Shown: one piece after another, positions 20,307 through 27,930 of the stretch
How positions within the stretch are numbered: the stretch's first letter is position 1
Layout: each line of letters opens with the position of its first letter
DNA from: an uncultured Synechococcus sp.
GTDB taxonomy: Bacteria > Cyanobacteriota > Cyanobacteriia > PCC-6307 > Cyanobiaceae
Length of the DNA stretch: 33,489 nucleotides
Direction: 5' to 3'
Assembly (NCBI GenBank): GCA_913061215.1
Contig: CAJXSQ010000007.1
Span: 1-33,489, forward strand
Made by a program: the position numbers and the translations under genes
Notes under the pieces: generated by a model
What the model saw: only the letters and a program-made list of their open reading frames with translations
The model's database searches: none
What the model was told of the DNA's origin: nothing

Positions 20307-21495
20307 CACCAGCCGCTGTGATGTTCTGATCGCCGGCGCCGGACCGGCCGGGCTGTTGCTGGGCCGGTTGCTGGCCCAGGCCGGGGTGGCGGTGCAGGTG
20401 GTGGATCCGCTGCAGGATCTGCGCTGCGGCGCCTTCAGCAGTGCAGCCTTGCCGCTGGCTGCCGTGCACCACTTTCAGCTGCCTGAGCAGGTGCAGGCCG
20501 CCCACTGGAGCCAGTGGCAGCTGTTCGGGCCGGCGGCTGAGCGGCGGGCCTGGGCTGCGCCGGAGCCCCTGGGTGCCGTGCTCGATTTCGGTGCCTTGCG
20601 CCAGTGGTTGGCGCAGCGGGCCCGGGCCGCGGGTGCGGCGGTGCAGCTCGGCTGGAGTGTGCGCAGCTGGGAGCCTGCAGGCAGCGGAGCACGCGCCCGG
20701 CTGCGTGGGCCCGCCGGGCTGGAGCGGCAGGTGCAGTGCCGCTGGTTGGTGGATGCCACGGGGCAGCGGCGCGCCCTGATCGGCGATCCTCCCTTGAGCC
20801 ACGGCGCGTTGGTGAGCGGCAGCGGGGTGGAATGGCTGCTGCAGGTGCCGCCGGAGGCCTGGCAGCCCTGGGCGGATCGGCTCAGCTTCATGCTCGGCAG
20901 CCACTGGGTGCCCCAGGGCTACGGCTGGGTGTTTCCCATGGCCAGCGGCCAGCTGAAGCTGGGGGTGTGCCGCCTGCAGGATCCGCGGCGCACGCAGCCG
21001 CCGCTGCACCAGCTGCTGCGGCAACTGCAGGCACGGCTCGGCCTGGAGGAGGCGCGGGTGCTGGACCGCCATGGCGGTTTGATCCGCAGCACGATCCGGC
21101 GGCGGGAGCCGCATCAACGGGGGCCGCTGCTTGCCCTAGGCGATGCCGTGAGCACGGGCAATCTGCTCGGCGGTGAGGGCATCCGCCACGCGATGGCCAG
21201 CAGCGAAGTGCTGGCACCGCTGTTGCTGGAGGCGCTTGGCGGCCGCTCGGAAGCGCTGGCGGCCTATCCGCGGCGCCTGCGCCGCCGGCTCGGCTGGCGC
21301 TGGTCGCTCAGCGGCCGCTTGGCCCGCCGCACCTGGCTGGGCCTGCAGAGCGCCCATGCCGATCAGCGGCTGGGGCGCCTGCTTCAGGGGCTGGAAGCCG
21401 GCAGCAGCGCTGCCGACCTCTCAGCCTTGCTGTTCGACTACCGCTTTGAGCGCTACGGCCTGCGGGCGCTGCCCTACCTGTTGGGCTGGCGCTGA
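20299..21495 (+). CDS. FAD-dependent oxidoreductase, geranylgeranyl reductase/lycopene cyclase-like
   Basis: GTG at 20299 overlapping the dxs stop; [31 protein letters not shown] (Rossmann GxGxxG), [63 protein letters not shown]. Confidence 0.85.
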   Translation: MSDTSRCDVLIAGAGPAGLLLGRLLAQAGVAVQVVDPLQDLRCGAFSSAALPLAAVHHFQLPEQVQAAHWSQWQLFGPAAERRAWAAPEPLGAVLDFGALRQWLAQRARAAGAAVQLGWSVRSWEPAGSGARARLRGPAGLERQVQCRWLVDATGQRRALIGDPPLSHGALVSGSGVEWLLQVPPEAWQPWADRLSFMLGSHWVPQGYGWVFPMASGQLKLGVCRLQDPRRTQPPLHQLLRQLQARLGLEEARVLDRHGGLIRSTIRRREPHQRGPLLALGDAVSTGNLLGGEGIRHAMASSEVLAPLLLEALGGRSEALAAYPRRLRRRLGWRWSLSGRLARRTWLGLQSAHADQRLGRLLQGLEAGSSAADLSALLFDYRFERYGLRALPYLLGWR

Positions 21496-21500
21496 GCGGT

Positions 21501-21758
21501 TCAGATCACGCCGCGGGCAGCCAGGCCCAGGATGGCGCCCATGCCGAGCACATGACCGAAGGAGGTGGTGGCCAGCAGGGAGGCGTGGCTCATGCCGCCG
21601 AACATGGCGGGATTGGGCAGCTGAGCACCTTCGTTGGGGTACTTGATGGTGGCCTTGCCGATGCCGATGGCGATCACGTTGGCAACGATCATCACCAGGC
21701 CCACCTTGGGCGACCAGGACACGGAAGCGGGGGCGATGGCCAGCAGGGGAGCGAGCAT
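21501..21758 (-). CDS. psaK: Photosystem I reaction centre subunit PsaK
   Basis: SWSPKVGLVMIVANVIAIGIGKATIKYPNEGAQLPNPAMFGGMSHASLLATTSFGHVLGMGAILGLAARGVI is characteristic of PsaK. Confidence 0.95.
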   Translation of the reverse strand: MLAPLLAIAPASVSWSPKVGLVMIVANVIAIGIGKATIKYPNEGAQLPNPAMFGGMSHASLLATTSFGHVLGMGAILGLAARGVI

Positions 21759-21826
21759 CGAATTCTCGGGCGACGCCTCATCTTCCAGGCGGCCCCAGCG
21801 ATCCGCACGCGCCGCTTAAGACTTGT

Positions 21827-22156
21827 TCACTGCTCCTGCTCGTTCGCCCGGCGGCTGAACCCCAGCAGCACCAGCACATTGCTGAGGGTGAGAAAGGCCT
21901 CAGCGCCGCCGTGCAGGGCATCCACATCCGCCAGCTGCCGGCCGGTGGTGGCCTCCGCCAGCAGGGCCGCCGCGATGGTGACCAGCACGAACAGCAGCGT
22001 GAGCGCAAAGCCCCACAGGGCCAGCTTCGGCATGCGCCCGGAGCGCCAGCTCCACCAGAGAAAGGCCAGATAGGGAAACAGCGACAGGCCGAAGAACGGC
22101 GCCGGATCGATCCGGCTGAGGCTTTCGAGCAGCGTGGAGGCGTTGATCGCGATCAT
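21827..22156 (-). CDS. DUF3593 family membrane protein
   Basis: IDPAPFFGLSLFPYLAFLWWSWRSGRMPKLALWGFALTLLFVLVTIAAALLAE...LADVDALHGGAEAFLTLSNVLVLLGF; start overlaps the upstream DUF2499 stop. Confidence 0.82.
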   Translation of the reverse strand: MIAINASTLLESLSRIDPAPFFGLSLFPYLAFLWWSWRSGRMPKLALWGFALTLLFVLVTIAAALLAEATTGRQLADVDALHGGAEAFLTLSNVLVLLGFSRRANEQEQ

Positions 22157-22446
22157 CGCGCTCGCCGCGCCAGGTTCCAGGCTGCCCCTGCCATGGCGGT
22201 GTTGCCTGCGGCGGTGCAGGCCGCCTGCAGCACCACCAGGCCCTTCAGTTCGATGGGGTTATCGAACAGGTGCCAGGTGCAGGCCGCCATGGCACTCACC
22301 AACGCCGGAAGCATCGCCAAGGCCAGCCAGTTCCACTCCGGTTCACCGCGCCGCTGGCCCCAGGCCTGGATCGCCAGCATCGCCAGCCCCCACTCCAGCA
22401 CGGAGGCAACGTGGATCCACCAGGTGGGCAGCGAAAGGGCGTGCAT
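22153..22446 (-). CDS. DUF2499 family membrane protein
   Basis: MHALSLPTWWIHVASVLEWGLAMLAIQAWGQ...MAACTWHLFDNPIELKGLVVLQAACTAAGNTAMA is typical of DUF2499. Confidence 0.85.
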   Translation of the reverse strand: MHALSLPTWWIHVASVLEWGLAMLAIQAWGQRRGEPEWNWLALAMLPALVSAMAACTWHLFDNPIELKGLVVLQAACTAAGNTAMAGAAWNLARRAR

Positions 22447-22464
22447 GCCCCCGGTTCTACACGT

Positions 22465-23013
22465 TCAGCCGGCTGCCTGGAGGCGCAGGAAGCTGTCGCG
22501 CCGGTGGAAGTCGGGCTCGCTGCCGCTGTGGCGCAGGGCCCAGTAGCTGCAGCCCAGCCCCTCGCAGGCCAGCACGCTGGTGATCGACAGATCCAGATCG
22601 GTGGGATCGGGCAGCAGTGCGTGCAGATCCAGGCGCAGCCGCATCTCCAGGTCGCCACACCGGCGCTGCAGGCTGTAGGGCAATCCCACGATCAAGCCTT
22701 CAGGCTCCAGTCCGCTGCGGTAGCCGCTGAGCCTGTAGGCATTCCAGTGGCCATTGGGGGCGAGATTCAGCTCCCAGTAGGCCTCGGCACCGGGCGCGCT
22801 GAAAAAGGCTTCGAAGCAAGTGGACTGCCAGAGCCCATCGCGGCGTTCGATCAGCCCCGTGGCGGGCGGACACCACACCAGGCCCTGGGGATCGCGCAGG
22901 CGCAGCTGCAGATCGAGCTGTGGTTGCCGCCACAGCGCGCGGGCCTGCAGCTGGATCCTCTCCAGGCCCTGCTCCGGGCGGAACGGTTGCAGCGTTAACC
23001 AGGCAGGCTCCAT
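22465..23013 (-). CDS. DOMON-like domain protein
   Basis: MEPAWLTLQPFRPEQGLERIQLQARALWRQPQLDLQLRLRDPQGLVWCPPATGLIERRDGLWQSTCFEAFFSAPGAEAYWELNLAPNGHWNAYRLSGYRSG; start in TGATGG overlap with the upstream stop. Confidence 0.8.
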   Translation of the reverse strand: MEPAWLTLQPFRPEQGLERIQLQARALWRQPQLDLQLRLRDPQGLVWCPPATGLIERRDGLWQSTCFEAFFSAPGAEAYWELNLAPNGHWNAYRLSGYRSGLEPEGLIVGLPYSLQRRCGDLEMRLRLDLHALLPDPTDLDLSITSVLACEGLGCSYWALRHSGSEPDFHRRDSFLRLQAAG

Positions 23014-24134
23014 CAGCTCCGCACGCCCGCTGTGGTGCAAGCGAGATCCCCCACCAGCTGGCGCAACGCACCCATCTGCTGCTCGATGCTGGCGGTGAGC
23101 TGGAACTGCACCATGGCCCGGTGCAGGTTCTGCTCCGGCCGGCTGATGCGGAAGTAGGTGTCGCCGTTGAGGTGGTCGCTGAAAAAGCGCAGCCCCAGCT
23201 CGAAGCTGATCAGGCGTACGGCATCCGGGATCAGGCGCACCTCCGCCGGGCTGAGGCTGCTGCCGGCCACGCTGAAATAGCCCGTGAGGATCTCGGCCGC
23301 CAGGTTGAGATCGAAGTGCACGGCATCGCGTTCGAGGGTTTCCTCGCCCAGTGGGTTGCAGCCGGAACGCAGGCAGTCGCCGATGTCGTAATGCACCAGG
23401 CCGGGCTTCACGGTGTCGAGATCGATCAGGGCCACGGCCTGGCCACTGCGGCGATCGAGCATCAGGTTGTTGATCTTGGGATCGCCGTGGATCGGCCGCT
23501 CCACCAGTTCACCGCGCTGCCTGGCGCGCTCCAGCACATCGCAGATCGGTTCCCGGTCGCGGATGAAGCGCATGCAGCGCTCCGTGTCCGCCGAAGGTTG
23601 CAGGCGCGTCTGCACCAGGGCGCGGCGGTAGGCCTGCAGGTAGCCGGGGGTGATGTGGAAACCCTCCAGGGTGTCCGCCAGCGCGGCCGCAGGCAGATCG
23701 CTCACCAGTTGATGGAACAGCCCCAGGCCGATGCCCAGCTCCCTGGCCTGGCTGGGGCTCTCGATCACATCAACGCTTCTGGCCTCCTCCACGTAGGTGA
23801 GCATGCGCCAGGTTTCACCCTTCGGGCACCGGTAACCGGTGAGGCCTTCAGCCTGGGTGCGCAGTAAGCGCGGCAGCTCCCAGCGCCGCTGCGGCAGGGT
23901 TGCCCGCTTGCGCTCCACGTGGGCCGTGAGCACCTCGAGGTTGTGCAGCACCAGATCGGGGCGCTGAAACACCGCCCGGTTGAGCCGCTGCAGAACGCTG
24001 GTGCCGCTGGCACTGCGCACGCGATAGGTGGCGTTCACGTTCCCGTGGCCGAGGGGCTCGATGGAGTGGATGCTGCCCGCGCCGTGAAACGCTTCCGCGA
24101 TGGCCGTCAGTTCGGCAGTGCCCAAGTCATGCAA
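23013..24134 (-). CDS. Aminoglycoside phosphotransferase-fold kinase (APH family), possible small-molecule/sugar kinase
   Basis: GHGNVNATYRVRSASGTSVLQRLNRAVF, VERPIHGDPKINNLMLDRRSGQAVALIDLDTVKPGLVHYDIGDCLRSGCN: Brenner-like HGDxxxxN and DxD motifs. Confidence 0.85.
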   Translation of the reverse strand: MHDLGTAELTAIAEAFHGAGSIHSIEPLGHGNVNATYRVRSASGTSVLQRLNRAVFQRPDLVLHNLEVLTAHVERKRATLPQRRWELPRLLRTQAEGLTGYRCPKGETWRMLTYVEEARSVDVIESPSQARELGIGLGLFHQLVSDLPAAALADTLEGFHITPGYLQAYRRALVQTRLQPSADTERCMRFIRDREPICDVLERARQRGELVERPIHGDPKINNLMLDRRSGQAVALIDLDTVKPGLVHYDIGDCLRSGCNPLGEETLERDAVHFDLNLAAEILTGYFSVAGSSLSPAEVRLIPDAVRLISFELGLRFFSDHLNGDTYFRISRPEQNLHRAMVQFQLTASIEQQMGALRQLVGDLACTTAGVRS

Positions 24135-24142
24135 GATTCAAA

Positions 24143-24186
24143 CCGCTGATTGCAAGCACGTTGACACTTGTTGCGTCAATCAGTGG
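24143..24186. repeat. Inverted repeat / nested hairpin between two minus-strand genes
   Basis: CCGCTGATTG (24143..24152) and CAATCAGTGG (24177..24186) pair over 10 positions with one wobble; inner CAAG (24153..24156)/CTTG (24167..24170). Confidence 0.5.
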
Positions 24187-24214
24187 TGCAGAGGGGTCAG
24201 AACCTGGGCTGGAA

Positions 24215-24472
24215 TCAGTTGGAAACCGTGCTGCGCTGGAGGCTCTCACCCTGGTCGCGTTCGATCTCCCGCCGCAGTTGATGGCGGATGTGATCCGGTG
24301 ATTTGTATTGCCTCGGCAGACAGTTGTGCAGCGTGGTAAGCCGGCTCCAGCACAGCGTTTTCTCAATGCTTGCCGCTGGCCGGCCCTCCAGCAGAAGCTG
24401 TTTCAGTGCCTTGCGGTAAAGAAAGTATTTGGCCTCCAGTTCAGCGATCGTGAGTCCCTGGCTGTCGCTCAT
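24215..24472 (-). CDS. Small conserved hypothetical protein (85 aa)
   Basis: MSDSQGLTIAELEAKYFLYRKALKQLLLEGRPAASIEKTLCWSRLTTLHNCLPRQYKSPDHIRHQLRREIERDQ; coherent helical protein, protein-like composition. Confidence 0.6.
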   Translation of the reverse strand: MSDSQGLTIAELEAKYFLYRKALKQLLLEGRPAASIEKTLCWSRLTTLHNCLPRQYKSPDHIRHQLRREIERDQGESLQRSTVSN

Positions 24473-24620
24473 GAGCTGCCTACCTGGCGGTGCGGTTGTT
24501 ACACCGTACGTGAGCTGCGGGGCCTGCGTCGTCTGCGACGGGAGCGCTGTAGCACTGAATACGGCGCTGTTCGCAGCAAAGATTCACAACCACGGCTTGG
24601 ACCTGCGCTGGCGGTCCGCT

Positions 24621-24869
24621 TCAGACGCCGTTGATCCACTGCCTCCCCAGCGGCACGAGCGAACGGCTCACCTCCGCCCATGGAAACGGCTGCTCCGGCC
24701 GTGTGCTGTCGGCCACCAGCTCAGTGCCCAGCCCATCGTGCACATCCTCGAGAGCCTGCTGAAACGGGATGGAGCACAGCGTGGCGTACACGCGGGCGAT
24801 GGCATTGATCTCACCGGGGCTGCTGCTGCCCTGGAGGTAGCGATCGCGCAACTGTTCAGCGCTGTGCAT
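24621..24869 (-). CDS. Small conserved hypothetical protein (82 aa)
   Basis: MHSAEQLRDRYLQGSSSPGEINAIARVYATLCSIPFQQALEDVHDGLGTELVADSTRPEQPFPWAEVSRSLVPLGRQWINGV; protein-like composition, strand-consistent. Confidence 0.6.
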   Translation of the reverse strand: MHSAEQLRDRYLQGSSSPGEINAIARVYATLCSIPFQQALEDVHDGLGTELVADSTRPEQPFPWAEVSRSLVPLGRQWINGV

Positions 24870-24956
24870 GGTGGGGCTGGGAGCACTGGCTGCAGGCTCG
24901 GTGGGCGGTCCAGAGGCGGCAAGAGCTGTTCACCCCTGTTCACACGGGCGCGTTGT

Positions 24957-25769
24957 TCAGCTGGATGCCGAGGTGTAATGCCGCAGGGCATAACGCCAGA
25001 ACAGCCGCGTGCCCACCAGCGCCAGCGTTGCGGCCGCCAGTGAGCCGAACACCCAGCTGGCTGAACTGCGGCCCAGGAGCGCTTCTGCCGGCACGGTGGT
25101 GAGAAAGGCCACCGGCAGCACGAAGGTGAACACCAGCCGCAGCGCAGCGGGATAGGCACTGATCGGATAGCGCCCAGCCACGAGCGTGTAGCGCAGCACT
25201 TCGGTGGCATTCCAGATCTTCACGAACCAGATCGAGAGGCTCGCCAGCAGAAACCAGAGGCTGTAAAGGATCAGAGCACCGCTCACCAGCAGCACCACGC
25301 CGATCAGCAAACCCAGCGGCGAGATCGCACTGGAGCGTTGCATCAGGGCCCAGCCGATCAGGGCCAGGCCTGCCGCGATTCCCGGCAGGCCCCAGGGCGA
25401 GAAGCTGCGGGTGGATAACCAGAACTGGCTGTCGATCGGCTTGAGCAGCACGAAATCCAGCGTGCCGTTCTGCACATGGTTCACGATCTGGCTGAGGTTG
25501 GGCTGCAACACGCAGCTGGTGAAGCCATCGAGCAGGGTGTAGAGGCCCAGCACCACCAGCGCTGCATCCCAGCTCCACCCTCCCAGCGATGCGCCGTTGC
25601 CGAACAGCAGCCTGAGCACGAACAGGCTTCCCACCAGATTGCCCACCACCGCCAGCAGCTCCACCACGAGGTTGAGCTGGTATTCGAATTCGGCCTGGAG
25701 CGAACTCAGCCAGAATCGCCGCAGGCTCCTGCCGTAGCGGCCGATGCGATGGAGATGGTGGCCATCCAT
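24957..25769 (-). CDS. ABC-2 type transporter permease (subunit 2)
   Basis: MDGHHLHRIGRYGRSLRRFWLSSLQAEFEYQLNLVVELLAVVGNLVGSLFVLRLLF...ILYSLWFLLASLSIWFVKIWNATEVLRYTLVAGRYPISAYPAALRLVFTFVLPVAFLTTVPAEALLG (DUF990-like). Confidence 0.87.
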   Translation of the reverse strand: MDGHHLHRIGRYGRSLRRFWLSSLQAEFEYQLNLVVELLAVVGNLVGSLFVLRLLFGNGASLGGWSWDAALVVLGLYTLLDGFTSCVLQPNLSQIVNHVQNGTLDFVLLKPIDSQFWLSTRSFSPWGLPGIAAGLALIGWALMQRSSAISPLGLLIGVVLLVSGALILYSLWFLLASLSIWFVKIWNATEVLRYTLVAGRYPISAYPAALRLVFTFVLPVAFLTTVPAEALLGRSSASWVFGSLAAATLALVGTRLFWRYALRHYTSASS

Positions 25770-26572
25770 CAGGCTCCCATCGCTCCATAGCGGCGCACGC
25801 CCAGCTTCCACAGCACCAGGCTGATCGGCAGCAACACGGCGCACCACAGGGCCAGACGCGCGAACCCATCGATCACATCCACCGCTTCACCGGCGAGCAG
25901 CTGGGCTGGAAAGGCCACCATCGAGGGAAAGGGTGTGCAGTCTGCGAGTCGCCGGATGGCGGGTGGAAAGGCCTGCAGCGGTGCCACCAGTCCCGAGAGA
26001 AACAGATAGGGAATCAGCGCCAGGCGATCCAGTGCAGCCGCCCGTTCGCTCCAGAAGCAGAGCATCGTGAGAATCGTTTGCAGCAGAAAGCGCAGTGCAA
26101 AGGCGCCGAGGATGGCGAGGACTCCGAGCACCAGTTGGCTCAGGGAGGGAATCCAGAGCAGGCTGGGTTGCAGCACAGCCAATGCGGCCAGCATCACCGC
26201 CACAAACGGCACGCGTGTGGCCTGTTCCGCCAGATGCGCCGCCACGTAGCGCCAGAGGGGCTGCACCGGCTGCAGCAGATAGGGCGACAGCCGGCCCTGC
26301 AGCGCATCCTCTTCAAACACATGAATCAGCCACACCACGCTGAACTGGCGCACCACAAAGGCAGCCACGAAGTAGTGGCTGAGCTGCGCCCCACTCAGGC
26401 CTGCCGTTGCGGCGCCGTTGGAGTCGCGCCACACGGCCAGCATGATCAGGGGCAGCACACCGGAGAGCGCCCAGAGCGCAATCTCGGCCCGGTATTCGAG
26501 CATCAGGGCGTACTGGCTGGACAGCAGCGCCCGGGCGATCCGGCCTGCTCTCTGGAGGCGACGCCTGGTCAC
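25769..26572 (-). CDS. ABC-2 type transporter permease (subunit 1)
   Basis: Likely GTG start at 26572 overlapping the ATPase stop (GTGA); ALLSSQYALMLEYRAEIALWALSGVLPLIMLAVWRD...FVVRQFSVVWLIHVFEEDALQGRLSPYLLQPVQPLWRYVAAHLAEQ. The longer track ORF (to 26887) runs antisense-frame through the ATPase gene. Confidence 0.87.
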   Translation of the reverse strand: MTRRRLQRAGRIARALLSSQYALMLEYRAEIALWALSGVLPLIMLAVWRDSNGAATAGLSGAQLSHYFVAAFVVRQFSVVWLIHVFEEDALQGRLSPYLLQPVQPLWRYVAAHLAEQATRVPFVAVMLAALAVLQPSLLWIPSLSQLVLGVLAILGAFALRFLLQTILTMLCFWSERAAALDRLALIPYLFLSGLVAPLQAFPPAIRRLADCTPFPSMVAFPAQLLAGEAVDVIDGFARLALWCAVLLPISLVLWKLGVRRYGAMGA

Positions 26573-27588
26573 CGCTCCGCTCCGGCGCTGCGGAACAGCG
26601 CTCCGATCAGCTCCTCCACCGGCGGATCGCTCACCTCCAGATCCACCACGGGAAAGTTGGCCAGCAGCGCTGCCACCTGGTCGGTGAGGCGCTCCCGCGG
26701 GATCAGCAACTGCACGTGGTGGCCGTGGTGCGTCTCCAGTTCGCCGTAGGGCCTGAAGGCTTCCGCTGGCACGCTCTGCTGCAGTTCCAGGCGCACCTGG
26801 CGGCAGGGGGCCAGGCGGCTGGTGAGCGCCTCCAGCGGCCCGTCGTGGAACAGTTCGCCCTGGTGAATCAACAGCACCCGATCGCACAGGGCGGTGATAT
26901 CGCCCATGTAGTGGCTGGTGAGCAGCACGGTGGCGCCGGTGCGGCGGTTGTAGTCGGCCAGGAAATCGCGCACGCGGGCCTGAGCGTTCACATCCAGCCC
27001 CAGGGTGGGTTCATCCAGAAACAGCACCGCCGGGTTGTGCAGCAGCGCCGCCAGCAGCTCGGCCTTCATCCGCTGCCCCAGGGAGAGCTTGCGCACCGGC
27101 CGGTGCAGCTCCTCGCCCAGTTCGAGCATCTCCGCCAGGGTGGCGATGCGCCGCCGGGCTTCCGCTTCATCGATGCCGTACACGGCGGCATTCACCCGCA
27201 GGGAATCCAGCGGCGGTAGATCCCAGATCAGCTGCTGGCGATTGCCCATCACCAGGGTGATCTGCTGGAGGAATCGCTCCTGCCGCCGCTGGGGCAGGCA
27301 GCCGGCCACCTCCAGCTGTCCTGCCGAGGGGTGAATCAGGCCGCTGAGCATCTTCAACGTGGTGGTTTTGCCGGCGCCGTTCGGCCCCAGAAAACCCACC
27401 ATCTCCCCCGGTTCGATCACAAAGCTCAGATCGCGCACCGCCTCCACCCGGCGGTAGCGACGGTGCAACAGGTGCTGCACCGTGCCCGCCAGGCCTGGCT
27501 GCTTATGGGCCACGCGAAAGCTTTTGCACAGCCCTGTCGCCCGCACGATCGGCCCGGCTGAGGGCAGCACCGCTTCAGAAGGGCTCAC
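26569..27588 (-). CDS. ABC transporter ATP-binding protein (ABC-2 exporter)
   Basis: VRDLSFVIEPGEMVGFLGPNGAGKTTTLKMLSGLIHPSAG (Walker A), KLSLGQRMKAELLAALLHNPAVLFLDEPTLGLD (signature and Walker B). GTG start at 27588 or an upstream start in the preceding gene. Confidence 0.93.
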   Translation of the reverse strand: MSPSEAVLPSAGPIVRATGLCKSFRVAHKQPGLAGTVQHLLHRRYRRVEAVRDLSFVIEPGEMVGFLGPNGAGKTTTLKMLSGLIHPSAGQLEVAGCLPQRRQERFLQQITLVMGNRQQLIWDLPPLDSLRVNAAVYGIDEAEARRRIATLAEMLELGEELHRPVRKLSLGQRMKAELLAALLHNPAVLFLDEPTLGLDVNAQARVRDFLADYNRRTGATVLLTSHYMGDITALCDRVLLIHQGELFHDGPLEALTSRLAPCRQVRLELQQSVPAEAFRPYGELETHHGHHVQLLIPRERLTDQVAALLANFPVVDLEVSDPPVEELIGALFRSAGAER

Positions 27589-27919
27589 AGGCCGCGCGGT
27601 AGGTGTCGAGCTGTTGGCGCAGGGCCTGATCCACAGCGGCACCGGGCTGCTCGGCCAGGTTCTGGGCCTGTTTCACCTGCTCGCAGGCCAGATCATTCTC
27701 ACCACGATTGAACAGATCACCGGCCGCCCGCAAGGCGGACTGCAGCTCCGTTGGTGTGCCGGATGGCGCGGCCGGCTGTGTTGGTGCAGGCTTGGTGTCC
27801 CTGGGAGGGGTGGGTTTGATCTGCGGTGCGGGATCAGGCCGGCGGCAGGCGCCGAGGCCTGCCGTGAGCAGGGCCAGGCCGATCAGTGACCAGCGACAAC
27901 GGCGGTTGCGTGTTGGCAT
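27575..27919 (-). CDS. Putative lipoprotein (114 aa)
   Basis: MPTRNRRCRWSLIGLALLTAGLGACRRPDPAP: lipobox-like LGAC after a hydrophobic stretch, Pro-rich linker, then an alpha-helical domain TELQSALRAAGDLFNRGENDLACEQVKQAQNLAEQ. Confidence 0.7.
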   Translation of the reverse strand: MPTRNRRCRWSLIGLALLTAGLGACRRPDPAPQIKPTPPRDTKPAPTQPAAPSGTPTELQSALRAAGDLFNRGENDLACEQVKQAQNLAEQPGAAVDQALRQQLDTYRAACEPF

Positions 27920-27930
27920 CGTTGTTCCCT

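Noticed and set aside
18756-20309. 517-aa minus-strand ORF opposite dxs
   Set aside because: Antisense mirror of Dxs codon bias, no motifs.
24473-24620. Possible small ORF or RNA in the gap between the two small minus-strand genes
   Set aside because: Frames on both strands are Arg-rich and unconvincing; only a 5-bp CGTCG/CGACG stem is visible.
26573-26887. N-terminal extension of the ABC-2 permease ORF
   Set aside because: Overlaps the ATPase gene in another frame; Arg/Gly/Pro-rich and not membrane-like.
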